Below, one piece after another: positions 1 through 8,730 of a stretch of 64,000 bases of DNA. The translations under genes and the position numbers were made by a program. Below the pieces are notes generated by a model. That model was not told where the DNA came from. It did not search any database and was given only the letters and a program-made list of their open reading frames with translations. Every line of letters starts with the position of its first letter. Position 1 is the first letter of the stretch. Source of the stretch: Moraxella bovis (lineage in GTDB: Bacteria > Pseudomonadota > Gammaproteobacteria > Pseudomonadales > Moraxellaceae); assembly GCF_002014975.1 (NCBI RefSeq), contig NZ_MUXV01000006.1:25251-89250 (forward strand). Reading direction: 5' to 3'.

Positions 1-110
1 AAAATTTCCCTTAAAAATTTCCCAACTTAAACATCTTAAAAATCAAACAAACTCTATACTCAGCGAGCTTTTGATGGTAGAATAAGCCATTTTAAAATGC
101 GTTATCTGCC

Positions 111-959
111 ATGAGTATCTTTTCCAAGCTAAAAAGCCTAGCCTGTGCCATCGATGATGATTTGAGTGCGGTGCTAGAACGTGACCCTGCCGCTCGCACC
201 AAGATTGAGATTGCCCTGACTTATCCGGGCATTCATGCTCGCACCTTGCACCGTGCGTCTCACACCCTATGGCAGGCTGACCACAAATTTTTGGCAAGGG
301 GTTTGTCACACTTGACACGCATGGCGACAGGTATTGAGATTCATCCTGCCGCCAAGATTGGCAAACGTCTGTTCATTGACCATGGCATGGGGGTCGTCAT
401 CGGTGAGACGGCAGAGATTGGTGATGACGCAACTTTATATCATGGTGTCACGCTTGGCGGGGTGTCATGGGAGAAAGGCACAAAACGCCACCCCACGCTT
501 GGCGATAATGTCGTGGTCGGAGCAGGGGCGAAAATCTTGGGTGGTTTTAGCGTGGGCGACAACGCCAAAATCGGTTCAAATGCCGTGGTTGTCAAGCCCG
601 TCCCTGCAGGGGCGACCATGGTCGGTTCGGCAGCCCGCATGGTTGACAAAAACATCAAAAACACCGAAACAAGCGATGACATCAAAAGCGACACACCCAA
701 GCCTAGCACCCCCGATAAGGGTATCCGCCTAGAATCTACCAATGACGCCAGTTTCAACGCCTATGGGCTAAGCCCAAACAGTGCCGACCCTGTGGCAACG
801 AGTATCGCCAAACTACTCGCTCACATCCAAGCCCAAGATAAGCACATTGAAGCATTGCAAAATGCCATCTGTCGTCTTGACCCTGATTTTTGCAAATCTA
901 ATATTGACAACCTTTGCAAAGACGATTTGGCAATCTTGACCGATGATGACAGCAAATAA
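111..959 (+). CDS. cysE: Serine O-acetyltransferase
   Basis: Transfers acetyl from acetyl-CoA to L-serine, giving O-acetylserine, the acceptor for sulfide in cysteine synthesis (cytosol). The protein has 282 residues. A short helical N-terminus is followed by a left-handed beta-helix of hexapeptide repeats (about residues 75-175). It carries the family hallmarks [11 protein letters not shown] (His91) and YHGVTLGG (His111), and the [11 protein letters not shown] turn. The N-terminal domain is shorter than in E. coli CysE, so it resembles the short EpsC-like class. Residues from about 183 onward form an extra polar, low-complexity tail of about 100 residues that I do not recognise. The ATG at 111 is the first good start, though no strong ribosome site is visible. 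prmA follows 72 bp later on the same strand, a neighbour of no evident functional link. Confidence 0.93.
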   Translation: MSIFSKLKSLACAIDDDLSAVLERDPAARTKIEIALTYPGIHARTLHRASHTLWQADHKFLARGLSHLTRMATGIEIHPAAKIGKRLFIDHGMGVVIGETAEIGDDATLYHGVTLGGVSWEKGTKRHPTLGDNVVVGAGAKILGGFSVGDNAKIGSNAVVVKPVPAGATMVGSAARMVDKNIKNTETSDDIKSDTPKPSTPDKGIRLESTNDASFNAYGLSPNSADPVATSIAKLLAHIQAQDKHIEALQNAICRLDPDFCKSNIDNLCKDDLAILTDDDSK

Positions 960-1031
960 CCATCAAACCCAATATTTACCCCACCCAGTATTCGCCAATT
1001 AATTTAGCACACCAACAAACAGGAAACTCTC

Positions 1032-1958
1032 ATGGCATGGCAACAAATTCACCTACAACTGACCAAAGAGCAAGTTGAACTTGCCGAAGCACTGTTTTAT
1101 GAAGCCGAAGCGGTCTCCATTCTATTAGAAGACGCAGGCGATGAACCGCTGTTTGAGCCCATGCCCGGTGAAGAGCCATTATGGGGCGAGGTGGTGCTGA
1201 CCGCCATTTTTGACACCAACACCGATGGGCGATTTGACGGCGCCAACTTTGAGAGCCTTGCCCATGACATCGCCGCCGAAGTTGGGGCAAGCCGTGTGTG
1301 GCTGTCGGTGCTAGATGATAAGGACTGGACACGTGAGTGGATGACCTATTACAAGCCCATCCAATGTGCTGGCAATCTGTGGATAGTCCCCGAATGGCTA
1401 GACGCTCCCGACCCAGACGCTACCAACCTTATCCTAGACCCCGGTCTTGCCTTTGGTACGGGCTATCACGCCACCACTCGGCTGTGCCTTGACTGGCTGA
1501 CCACGCAGGATTTAACCGATAAAGTCGTGATAGATTATGGCTGTGGCTCGGGGATTTTGGGCGTAGGAGCGTTACTGCTTGGGGCTAAGCAAGTATTGGC
1601 GGTGGATATTGACCCCCAAGCGGTGCTTGCTACCCGCCAAAACGCCAAACTAAATGGCGTCGAAGATAAGATGTTGGTATTTTTGCCCGATGAATTTAAG
1701 GCTTATCAAGAAACGCACGGCACGCTTGCTGACACCATCACCGCCAACATCCTAGCCAAGCCACTCATTCACTTTGCCCCATTGTTTGCCACCTTATTAA
1801 AGGATAAAGGCAATATCGTCTTGGCAGGACTTATTGAGAACCAAGTCGATGATGTCATGACGTCATACCAGCCCTATTTTGACCTTGATACACCTTATCA
1901 TTATGACAACAGCGAAGACCATCATTGGTATCGTTTATCCGCTATTAAGCACAGCTGA
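1032..1958 (+). CDS. prmA: Ribosomal protein L11 methyltransferase
   Basis: Trimethylates lysines and the N-terminus of ribosomal protein L11 using S-adenosylmethionine. The protein is 308 residues, close to the usual 290-300. The N-terminal substrate-recognition part (about 1-120) is followed by the methyltransferase domain with LDPGLAFGTGYHATT, the SAM-binding loop IDYGCGSGILGVGA (about 167-180), the acidic VDID end of strand 2 and the TANILAKPL motif that corresponds to the catalytic NxL motif of the family. A ribosome site AGGAAA lies just before the ATG. In many gammaproteobacteria prmA is followed by dusB-fis. Here the next genes are a zinc-ribbon protein and fis, while dusB sits elsewhere (36948-37958). 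Confidence 0.95.
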   Translation: MAWQQIHLQLTKEQVELAEALFYEAEAVSILLEDAGDEPLFEPMPGEEPLWGEVVLTAIFDTNTDGRFDGANFESLAHDIAAEVGASRVWLSVLDDKDWTREWMTYYKPIQCAGNLWIVPEWLDAPDPDATNLILDPGLAFGTGYHATTRLCLDWLTTQDLTDKVVIDYGCGSGILGVGALLLGAKQVLAVDIDPQAVLATRQNAKLNGVEDKMLVFLPDEFKAYQETHGTLADTITANILAKPLIHFAPLFATLLKDKGNIVLAGLIENQVDDVMTSYQPYFDLDTPYHYDNSEDHHWYRLSAIKHS

Positions 1959-2085
1959 GCGGATTAAAATTGTCAAATGCGTAACAATTTAGTAGGATAA
2001 AGAAAAATAGTTTGTACGATTTTTGCAAGTTGTTACTTGCCAATTTCCTATCTTTGCCTATTATTTTACTGGATTTGACAAAAAC

Positions 2086-3168
2086 ATGAGCAACCAAACT
2101 AAGTGCCCCCATTGCCAAACGACTTATCCCATGCCAGCCGCCAAACTTGGTGACCCCAATGCTCGTGCCAAATGCGGTAAGTGCCAACAAGTGTTTTTTC
2201 TAAATGCCAATCTGGTCGGTAGCTCGCCTGCTGTCCAAGCTCAAAGACAGACAAATCCCGCCCCACAACCCCAAGCTCAGACAGCCCAAACAGTGGCACG
2301 CTCTGCCCCAACCACTCCCAAACGTACCAAGCGTGTCAAACCCGCACCCACCGAAGGCATGATTCATGACGAGATGGATGGCATTGAAGAGAACAAAACC
2401 AAAGCTGTCGCGGGCGTAAGCTTTTCTGATGATGAGTTGGACAGCTTTTTAAAAGACAACATCAGCTTTGCTCCGACAGTCGCCAAAAGCACCAAGGATG
2501 AGATGGCGGATAACGAAGGGGAAGAATCTTGGGCTGATGATTTACTCAAAGACACCAAGCCTGTCAACATCACCCAAACCACTAATACCAGCTCTGCCAT
2601 AAACAACGTCGATTTGGATGCCATCATCCCTGTCGCCACACCCAAACCCAAAAAACCAACCAACATCAAAGAAATCCAATCAAACAAGCCCACCGCTCAA
2701 CAACTTGCTACCAAAAGATCCTTAGGGTCACAGTTTTTGTGGCTCATTGGGTGTTTATTGCTCGTTGGGCTATTGGTGGCACAATACGCTCTATTTAATA
2801 TAGATAAACTTGCCAAAAACCCTGAGACTGCCAGCCTTGCTCATACCATCTGCGGAGTTATTCCCTGCAATATTCCATCGGCAGATTTACATGGCTTGGA
2901 AATCACATCATCCCTAGAAAATCAAAAAGATGTCATTATTAACATCACCAACAAAACCAATTCCGAACAACTGTTTCCTTACTTACTGGTGCAGTTTAAA
3001 GACAGTAGTGGTGTGGTCGTGGGGGACTTTGTGGCGGACACCAAAGACTACCTTGGCGAATCTCAGACCACCTTACTTGCCAATCAGCACAAGCGGATCA
3101 TGCTTTCAGTGAACCCTACCCCAAAAGCAAGCTCGGTAACAGTTACGCCATTTTATCAACAACTCTAA
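2086..3168 (+). CDS. Zinc-ribbon and DUF3426 domain membrane protein
   Basis: A 360-residue protein of unknown function. It opens with an MJ0042-type zinc ribbon (Cys7, Cys10, Cys30, Cys33; CPHC and CGKC). A long Pro/Thr/Lys-rich, acidic linker follows, then one membrane segment at about residues 212-235 (FLWLIGCLLLVGLLVAQYAL), and then an outside domain of about 120 residues of the DUF3426 type. The topology suggests a cytosolic metal-binding head and a periplasmic tail. An in-frame start at 2023 exists, but the ATG at 2086 places the zinc ribbon at the N-terminus as in homologues, so I chose it. Proteins of this kind commonly sit next to prmA in Moraxellaceae and Pseudomonas relatives. No partner or reaction can be given from sequence. 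Confidence 0.85.
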   Translation: MSNQTKCPHCQTTYPMPAAKLGDPNARAKCGKCQQVFFLNANLVGSSPAVQAQRQTNPAPQPQAQTAQTVARSAPTTPKRTKRVKPAPTEGMIHDEMDGIEENKTKAVAGVSFSDDELDSFLKDNISFAPTVAKSTKDEMADNEGEESWADDLLKDTKPVNITQTTNTSSAINNVDLDAIIPVATPKPKKPTNIKEIQSNKPTAQQLATKRSLGSQFLWLIGCLLLVGLLVAQYALFNIDKLAKNPETASLAHTICGVIPCNIPSADLHGLEITSSLENQKDVIINITNKTNSEQLFPYLLVQFKDSSGVVVGDFVADTKDYLGESQTTLLANQHKRIMLSVNPTPKASSVTVTPFYQQL

Positions 3169-3387
3169 GTCACCTAGCACCAAGCTAACTTGCTCTGTTA
3201 GGTAAAGATTCATCCCATCATTTTGACGGATAAATAACCGCTTTGTAATTATTCATTAACACAAATTAACAACAGGATAATACAGCTTAACATTACAAAC
3301 ATCTCATGACTTGCCAAATTACGGCAATTGTTTTACAATAATTCTAGGAAATACGCCTTCTACCAACAGGTGATTGATAGGTATTGA

Positions 3388-3596
3388 CTAGGGCGTGTTG
3401 AACTTTTTTATTTGCAATGAAAAATAGGGGAAATCGCCCGTTTTTCAAGGAAAAAATGCGGACTGATGGCCATTCTATCAGGCAAGTTTTTGACGATAAA
3501 AAACCAAATTTAGCCATTTTTCATACAAAAATGTACCTTTATTTCTAAAATATTTCTATATTGTAAATAGTGTTATAAGGGGTAGGCACGCCCTAG
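3388..3596. mobile_element. MITE-like palindromic element, copy A
   Basis: Begins CTAGGGCGTG and ends CACGCCCTAG, perfect 10-base inverted ends. Inside are the family blocks TTTGCAATGAAAAAT, CGCCCGTTTTTCAAGGAAAAA, a small stem TGATGGCCATTCTATCA and AGCCATTTTTCAT. It fills most of the gap between the zinc-ribbon gene and fis. No coding capacity. The same pattern recurs at eight other places in this window. Confidence 0.8.
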
Positions 3597-3641
3597 CCTA
3601 CCACTCGTAAGAACAAGGTTAAGTGAGACACAGGAGCTTTT

Positions 3642-3899
3642 ATGATGACCCCCACGCCTCCCATTCAAGAAACCACCCCTCTACACGACGAAGTCAAAAA
3701 AGCAGTGGAAAGTTACTTGATGCACCTAAATGGTGAGAATACTACGAGCATGTATGAGATTTTTTTGCATGAATTTGAAAAACCCTTGTTGGTGGCGGTC
3801 ATGAAGCACACACGCAACAACCAATCCAAAGCCGCTCAAATGCTTGGGCTAAATCGTGGCACGCTCCGCACTAAGCTAAAAACGCATGGCTTATTATAA
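3642..3899 (+). CDS. fis: DNA-binding protein Fis
   Basis: Nucleoid-associated factor that bends DNA and controls rRNA promoters, recombination and growth-phase genes. 85 residues; E. coli Fis has 98, so the N-terminal arm is shorter. The conserved C-terminal helix-turn-helix is clear: NNQSKAAQMLGLNRGTLRTKLK (about 59-80). The start ATG at 3642 is preceded by CAGGAGC. The gene is separated from the zinc-ribbon gene by repeat copy A, so it probably has its own promoter, or one carried in the repeat. A terminator-like hairpin follows at 3914-3942. Classical Fis partner dusB is not adjacent. Confidence 0.92.
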   Translation: MMTPTPPIQETTPLHDEVKKAVESYLMHLNGENTTSMYEIFLHEFEKPLLVAVMKHTRNNQSKAAQMLGLNRGTLRTKLKTHGLL

Positions 3900-3913
3900 T
3901 TTCTAATTTTGCA

Positions 3914-3942
3914 CCCGTCATTTTTTGGCGGGTTTTCGTTTT
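3914..3942 (+). terminator. Rho-independent terminator after fis
   Basis: CCCGTC, loop ATTTTTT, GGCGGG, followed by TTTTCGTTTTG. It sits 14 bases after the fis stop, and it argues that purH begins downstream at 4002 rather than at the earlier in-frame start at 3909. Confidence 0.6.
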
Positions 3943-4001
3943 GTTTTAATCCCACTTTTAATCCTGTTTTATCCACCCTTGTAACCCAAAAAGGTATTTT
4001 T

Positions 4002-5594
4002 ATGAAAAAATTCGCCCTACTCTCCGTCTCTGACAAGACAGGCATTGTAGAATTCGCCCAAGAATTATCTGCCTTAGGCTTTGGTATCCTATCCACTGGC
4101 GGTACCTTTAAACTTTTGACCGAAAACGGTGTTAATGCCACAGAAGTCTCCGCCCACACCGGCTTTGCCGAAATGATGGACGGACGAGTTAAGACCTTAC
4201 ACCCCAAGATTCATGGCGGTATCTTGGGTCGCCGTGAGATAGATGCCGACATCATGGCAGAGCATGGCATCGATGCCATTGATATCGTGGCGGTGAACCT
4301 ATACCCCTTTGCCCAAACAGTTGCCAAAGATGATGTTACCATGAGCGATGCCATTGAAAATATTGACATTGGCGGCCCTGCCATGGTGCGCTCATCTGCC
4401 AAAAACCACAAATATGTGGGTATCATCACAAGCCCTGCCGACTACACCACAGTCATCAACGAACTAAAAGCAGATGGCAGGCTATCAGACAGCGCTCGCT
4501 TTGATTTGGCGGTCAAAGCCTTTGAACATACTGCCAGTTATGACGGCATGATAGCGAGCTTTTTGGGGGCAAGACTACTGGACAAAGGCGAGACATTAAG
4601 CGATGATGCCACCGCCAAAACCCAATTCCCACGCACCTTTAACATTCAGCTTAACAAAGCCCAAGAACTCCGTTATGGCGAAAACCCCCACCAAACCGCC
4701 AGTTTTTATGTAGAAAGTGGGACAACAGAAGCATCTATCGCCACCGCCAAGCAGTTGCAAGGCAAAGAGTTATCCTACAATAACATTGCCGACACCGATG
4801 CGGCCTTAGAATGCGTCAAATCCTTTGCCAAGCCTGCCTGCGTAATTGTCAAACACGCCAACCCTTGCGGTGTGGCGGTATCGCTTGACGGTATTTTAGA
4901 CGCTTATAACTTAGCCTACGCCACCGACCCTGAATCTGCATTTGGTGGGATTATCGCCTTTAACCGTGAGCTAGACGTGGATACCGCCAAAGCCATCATC
5001 GACCGTCAATTTGTCGAAGTCATCATCGCCCCAAGTGTGGCAGACGGTGTACTTGACATTACATCAGCCAAGAAAAACGTGCGTGTGCTGACTTGTGGCG
5101 AATTGCCAAACATCAACGAACGCACGCCACAGCTTGATTATAAACGTGTGAATGGCGGTCTGCTTGTTCAAGAGCAGGATTTGGGTATGATTGACAAATT
5201 CGACCTAAAAGTCGTTACCAAGGCACAGCCCACCGAGCAAGAGCTTGATGATTTGATTTTTGCATGGAAAGTTGCCAAATACGTCAAATCCAACGCCATC
5301 GTCTATGCCAAAAACCGCCAAACCATCGGTATCGGTGCAGGGCAGATGAGCCGTGTGAACTCTGCTCGCATTGCCGTCATCAAAGCCGAACACGCAGGAT
5401 TGCCTGTTGAAGGGGCGGTTATGGCATCGGACGCCTTTTTCCCATTTAGAGACGGCATTGATAACGCCGCCAACGCTGGCATTAAGTGCATTATCCAGCC
5501 CGGTGGCTCTATGCGTGATGAAGAAGTCATCAAAGCCGCCGATGAGCATGGCATTGCCATGGTGTTCACAGGCATGAGACATTTTAGACACTAA
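4002..5594 (+). CDS. purH: Bifunctional AICAR formyltransferase / IMP cyclohydrolase
   Basis: Catalyses the last two steps of de novo IMP synthesis: formylation of AICAR by 10-formyl-THF and ring closure of FAICAR. The protein of 530 residues has the family length. The N-terminal MGS-like cyclohydrolase domain carries [19 protein letters not shown] and [14 protein letters not shown]. The C-terminal transformylase has RYGENPHQ, the catalytic KHANPCG and [10 protein letters not shown]. The ATG at 4002 gives the canonical [15 protein letters not shown]-terminus; the longer reading frame from 3909 overlaps a terminator and is rejected. The 10-formyl-THF used here comes from the pathway that includes FolD (33622-34473). 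A strong terminator follows at 5621-5648. Confidence 0.97.
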   Translation: MKKFALLSVSDKTGIVEFAQELSALGFGILSTGGTFKLLTENGVNATEVSAHTGFAEMMDGRVKTLHPKIHGGILGRREIDADIMAEHGIDAIDIVAVNLYPFAQTVAKDDVTMSDAIENIDIGGPAMVRSSAKNHKYVGIITSPADYTTVINELKADGRLSDSARFDLAVKAFEHTASYDGMIASFLGARLLDKGETLSDDATAKTQFPRTFNIQLNKAQELRYGENPHQTASFYVESGTTEASIATAKQLQGKELSYNNIADTDAALECVKSFAKPACVIVKHANPCGVAVSLDGILDAYNLAYATDPESAFGGIIAFNRELDVDTAKAIIDRQFVEVIIAPSVADGVLDITSAKKNVRVLTCGELPNINERTPQLDYKRVNGGLLVQEQDLGMIDKFDLKVVTKAQPTEQELDDLIFAWKVAKYVKSNAIVYAKNRQTIGIGAGQMSRVNSARIAVIKAEHAGLPVEGAVMASDAFFPFRDGIDNAANAGIKCIIQPGGSMRDEEVIKAADEHGIAMVFTGMRHFRH

Positions 5595-5620
5595 AATTAG
5601 GACATATCCCAACCAACAAT

Positions 5621-5648
5621 AAACCCCTATCTTGGGGTTTATTTTTTG
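5621..5648 (+). terminator. Rho-independent terminator after purH
   Basis: Perfect 7-bp stem AAACCCC / GGGGTTT around loop TATCTT, followed by ATTTTTT; 27 bases after the purH stop. Confidence 0.85.
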
Positions 5649-5781
5649 CTTGTATAATCATCAAACCTCAAAATACACCACCAAAGGGCGTAGAAAGCAC
5701 GCCTCTACAAAGGCATTTTTCAAGATTTGATAGTAGTCCAAGATTTAACATTGGTGCAAATTGGGGTTAATTTGTTGTATC

Positions 5782-6429
5782 TTACACCATGCGAATGCTC
5801 GGCAAATGCCAATCGTATCGCACCGCCAGCATTCGCACGCCAAACACCACCATCAGCATGGCAAGCTCGCACAGCCACGCCACCACACCTAGTCGCCCCA
5901 GCCCCAGATAGGTCAGCGACCCCAAGATACTGGCGGTAATATAAATTTCCTTTTGCAGTACCATCGGCAACTCTTGGCAAATCATGTCTCGCATGATACC
6001 GCCTGCGATACTCGTCATCACCGCCATCATCACAGCGATGAGTGGTGTCGCCCCCATTGATAACGCCACCGTCAGCCCAATCACGCTAAATGCTGACAGC
6101 CCAATGGCGTCAAACAGCTTTAACACGCCATTCATGCGTGCCGTTGGACGAAAAAACATCTGGCACAGGATTGATGTTATCGTAATGGCGAACACATAAT
6201 TCAAATCTATCGTCCAAAAGAGCGGGTGCCTATCAAGCATGACATCACGAATCGTCCCACCGCCAATGGCATTAACCATAGATGCCAAAATACAGCCAAA
6301 CAAATCAAAACCCTTACTAATGGCAAGCATGGTGCCTGCCACCGCACAGGCAATAACGCCAATAAAATCAAGCACATAAATCAAACTTGCCGTATTAATT
6401 GGTTGGGCTAACTCTATCATCATAATCAT
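5782..6429 (-). CDS. TRIC-type (UPF0126/YadS) membrane channel protein
   Basis: A 215-residue inner membrane protein with seven predicted helices, of the trimeric intracellular cation channel-like family (E. coli YadS/YicG). The fold is an internal repeat, visible as two glycine-rich signatures: GGGTIRDVMLDRHPLFW in the first half and AGGIMRDMICQELPMVL in the second. Family members conduct monovalent cations; a role in glycine uptake has been proposed for some. The substrate here is not known. It is convergent with purH and lies downstream of the hpt terminator, so is probably transcribed on its own. Two ATG codons lie at the start (6429 and 6423). Confidence 0.88.
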   Translation of the reverse strand: MIMMIELAQPINTASLIYVLDFIGVIACAVAGTMLAISKGFDLFGCILASMVNAIGGGTIRDVMLDRHPLFWTIDLNYVFAITITSILCQMFFRPTARMNGVLKLFDAIGLSAFSVIGLTVALSMGATPLIAVMMAVMTSIAGGIMRDMICQELPMVLQKEIYITASILGSLTYLGLGRLGVVAWLCELAMLMVVFGVRMLAVRYDWHLPSIRMV

Positions 6430-6439
6430 TTTATCATCA

Positions 6440-6468
6440 AAAAATCGGGTGTGATACCCGATTTTTAT
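6440..6468 (-). terminator. Rho-independent terminator after hpt
   Basis: On the minus strand AAAAATCGGG, loop TATCACA, CCCGATTTTTT. It lies 42 bases beyond the hpt stop and just upstream of the TRIC gene. Confidence 0.8.
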
Positions 6469-6509
6469 TTATAATTTTAAAATAGTTTATATAAATCAAT
6501 GAGTTATCA

Positions 6510-7040
6510 TTATAAGCCAATTTCGCCGATGAATGGCAAATGGCGGTATTTTTGTTCATAATCCAAACCATAACCCACAATAAAACGGTCTTCCACTTCA
6601 AAACCTAAAAATTTTACGTCCATGTCTATCTCACGGCGAGACGGCTTACTGACCAGTGTACAAAGCTCAATGGAGTTTGGCTCACGGGTTTTTAAAATCT
6701 CCACAACTTTGGACAACGTACGCCCAGAGTCAATAATATCTTCAACAATCAACACGTCTTTACCACGAATGTCGCCGTCCAAATCTTTTAAAATCTTGAC
6801 ATCGCCACTAGATACCGTGCCTTTAGCGTAGCTAGATGCGGTCATAAAATCAAACTCATGCGGTTTGTCAATCGCTCGGCACAAATCCGCCATAAAAATC
6901 ACCGAACCACGAAGCAGTCCGATTAAAATCAACTCTTTATCGCTATCAGCATAATGGGCGGTGATTTGTTTGCCAAGCTCGCTTACCTTTTGGGCGATTT
7001 CTTCGCTACTAATCATGACGTTTAGATTTGGTATGGTCAT
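6510..7040 (-). CDS. hpt: Hypoxanthine phosphoribosyltransferase
   Basis: Purine salvage enzyme joining hypoxanthine (and guanine) to PRPP. From the ATG at 7040 it has 176 residues, the family norm. Signature segments: [17 protein letters not shown] (N-terminal substrate loop), the flexible loop with [12 protein letters not shown], the PRPP-binding motif [14 protein letters not shown], and the purine pocket [25 protein letters not shown] longer frame begins at 7103, but the ATG at 7040 has AAGGTAG at good spacing and removes an atypical 21-residue leader. Terminated by the hairpin at 6440-6468. Confidence 0.95.
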   Translation of the reverse strand: MTIPNLNVMISSEEIAQKVSELGKQITAHYADSDKELILIGLLRGSVIFMADLCRAIDKPHEFDFMTASSYAKGTVSSGDVKILKDLDGDIRGKDVLIVEDIIDSGRTLSKVVEILKTREPNSIELCTLVSKPSRREIDMDVKFLGFEVEDRFIVGYGLDYEQKYRHLPFIGEIGL

Positions 7041-7139
7041 AAAACTACCTTTTGGTTTTGTTAAAATTGATTTAAATTTGATGGTATATTGGTGCGTATG
7101 CACCCTACCACTCTTGATATTAAAAAGTGAAATAAAATA

Positions 7140-7487
7140 TCACCCACTTATGGAAGTCATCATCGCTGGCGAATATATCGCCCAAACAAAGGCTAAGGCG
7201 ATTAAAAAAGACAGCACAAGCACCAATAGCCCAATATGCCGTTCTTTTTTAATGATTGCCATAATGCCAATGATTAAATTAAGCTTTGGGATTAGCCAAA
7301 TGGCTTTTGCTTGGGTGATTGACAGCATAAAAGCTGTATAAGGCACAATCTCGACGCCAAAACTCTCCCACATTCTGAGCAATTTATTTAACTCGTGTGG
7401 GTCATAACCGCCAAGCAGATAGATAAACACGCCTTGAACACCTACACATATCAGCAGTAATAGGATAAAAATTGCTTTTATTATCAT
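7140..7487 (-). CDS. Small hypothetical membrane protein
   Basis: About 115 residues, not recognised. Two strongly hydrophobic segments are visible: IFILLLLICVGVQGVFIYLL near the N-terminus and LLVLVLSFLIALAFVWAIY near the C-terminus. A weaker one lies around LIPKLNLIIGIMAII. An in-frame start at 7508 would overlap the end of ttcA by 8 bases; the ATG at 7487 starts directly before the first membrane helix and is my choice. It lies 13 bases beyond the ttcA stop on the same strand, so it is likely co-transcribed. No function is proposed. Confidence 0.6.
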   Translation of the reverse strand: MIIKAIFILLLLICVGVQGVFIYLLGGYDPHELNKLLRMWESFGVEIVPYTAFMLSITQAKAIWLIPKLNLIIGIMAIIKKERHIGLLVLVLSFLIALAFVWAIYSPAMMTSISG

Positions 7488-7500
7488 GCTCGGCTCACAA

Positions 7501-8571
7501 TCAATCAATAACAGGATTTATCGTTGGGATTTTGTTGCTAAATTTAGGGTTAAAGGTCTGCACTTGTGGGGCGGTCGGCAAACCAATATCGGCAAGTTTT
7601 TCGCTTACGCCCACTTGGATATTATCGCCTTCAAACAGCCTCTCATCGTCTGTTCGCTCGGTTTTTAGGCTTTCAAAATCAAACAACTCACGGTCGGCAA
7701 GCTGGCTTGGGGCGACATTTTGCAAAGCTTTAAACATACTCGCTAGGCGTTTTGGGTGGGCGTTGTCCCACTCACGAAGCATATCATTTATCATCGCCCT
7801 TTGTAAGTTTTCTTGTGAGCCACACAGTCCACACGGGATAATGGGGAACTGCTTGTAATTTGCGTACTTGATAATATCCTTTTCGGCAACATAGGCAAGC
7901 GGACGGATAAGTACGTTTTGCTTGTCATCGGATAACAGCTTAGGGGGCATGGCTTTTAGGCTTCCGCCATGAAACAAATTCAAAAAGAAAGTCGCCAAAA
8001 TGTCATCACGATGATGCCCCAGAGCAATCTTGGTCGCCCCAATCTGCTTGGCAAAGCCGTACAGCGAGCCACGTCTTAGGCGTGAGCAAGCCGAGCAGTA
8101 AGTTTTGCCCTCTGGCACGACTGATTTTACGATACTATATGTGTCCTTTTCTAGGATATAATGCGGAATGCCTTGTTTGGACAGGTATTCGGGCAGGACG
8201 TGCTCTGGGAAATTGGGCTGTTTTTGGTCAAGATTGACCGCCACGATATCAAAGTTAATCGGGGCAATGCGTTTTAAAAACAGTAAAATATCAAGCAAGG
8301 TAAAGCTGTCCTTACCGCCTGAGATACACACCATGACAACATCGCCATCTTCAATCATATTAAAATCACGAATCGCCCACGACACTTCTTTACGCAGTTT
8401 TTTTTGTAGTTTTTTGAAGCGGGCGGATTTGATGCCGTCATCAAAGTCATGTTCATCATCGCCGTCTGTGTCCGTCTCTCGCTCGCTGTCGGCAGATAAG
8501 GCGTGAATGATTTCAGAATGGCTTTCTGCATCGTTTAGGATTTCATCGGTTAAATTTTGGCTATCGGTCAT
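7501..8571 (-). CDS. ttcA: tRNA cytidine(32) 2-sulfurtransferase
   Basis: ATP- and iron-sulfur-dependent enzyme that makes 2-thiocytidine at tRNA position 32. It has the PP-loop SGGKDSFT (about residue 83-90), the cluster cysteines [11 protein letters not shown] (about 157-160) and the second CGLCGS motif (about 246). The protein of 356 residues is longer than E. coli TtcA (311). The extra length is an acidic N-terminal leader of about 40 residues and a C-terminal extension. The small membrane protein gene follows directly, overlapping or nearly touching the stop. Confidence 0.93.
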   Translation of the reverse strand: MTDSQNLTDEILNDAESHSEIIHALSADSERETDTDGDDEHDFDDGIKSARFKKLQKKLRKEVSWAIRDFNMIEDGDVVMVCISGGKDSFTLLDILLFLKRIAPINFDIVAVNLDQKQPNFPEHVLPEYLSKQGIPHYILEKDTYSIVKSVVPEGKTYCSACSRLRRGSLYGFAKQIGATKIALGHHRDDILATFFLNLFHGGSLKAMPPKLLSDDKQNVLIRPLAYVAEKDIIKYANYKQFPIIPCGLCGSQENLQRAMINDMLREWDNAHPKRLASMFKALQNVAPSQLADRELFDFESLKTERTDDERLFEGDNIQVGVSEKLADIGLPTAPQVQTFNPKFSNKIPTINPVID

Positions 8572-8640
8572 GGCTATTTCTCAAATTTTTTGATTTTGCG
8601 TTTAAATTTTTGGGTTGTGGTTTAAATATCGTATTTAAAA

Positions 8641-8714
8641 AACCGTTCGTGGTAAGCTATGCCTGCCCATAACGGTTTTCCTACCCGCAGGCATAGCTCA
8701 GGGCGAACGGAAAA
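8641..8714. repeat. REP-like inverted repeat, copy 1
   Basis: An imperfect palindrome between ttcA and rlmKL: left arm AACCGTTCGTGGTAAGCTAT, right arm ATAGCTCAGGGCGAACGG, with GCCTGCC and its complement between. It resembles the REP-type sequences with CGTTCGTGGTGAGC and GGGCGAACGG found in many Proteobacteria. A related copy lies at 47049-47134. Confidence 0.6.
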
Positions 8715-8730
8715 CCCATATAAAATTAAC

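Noticed and set aside
3388..3596. Correia-type repeat of Neisseria
   Set aside because: The ends (TAGGGCGTGCC) differ from the Correia ends (TATAGTGGATTAA-type) that I know.
3909..4001. N-terminal extension of PurH
   Set aside because: Coincides with the fis terminator and is not part of the family; ATG 4002 gives the canonical start.
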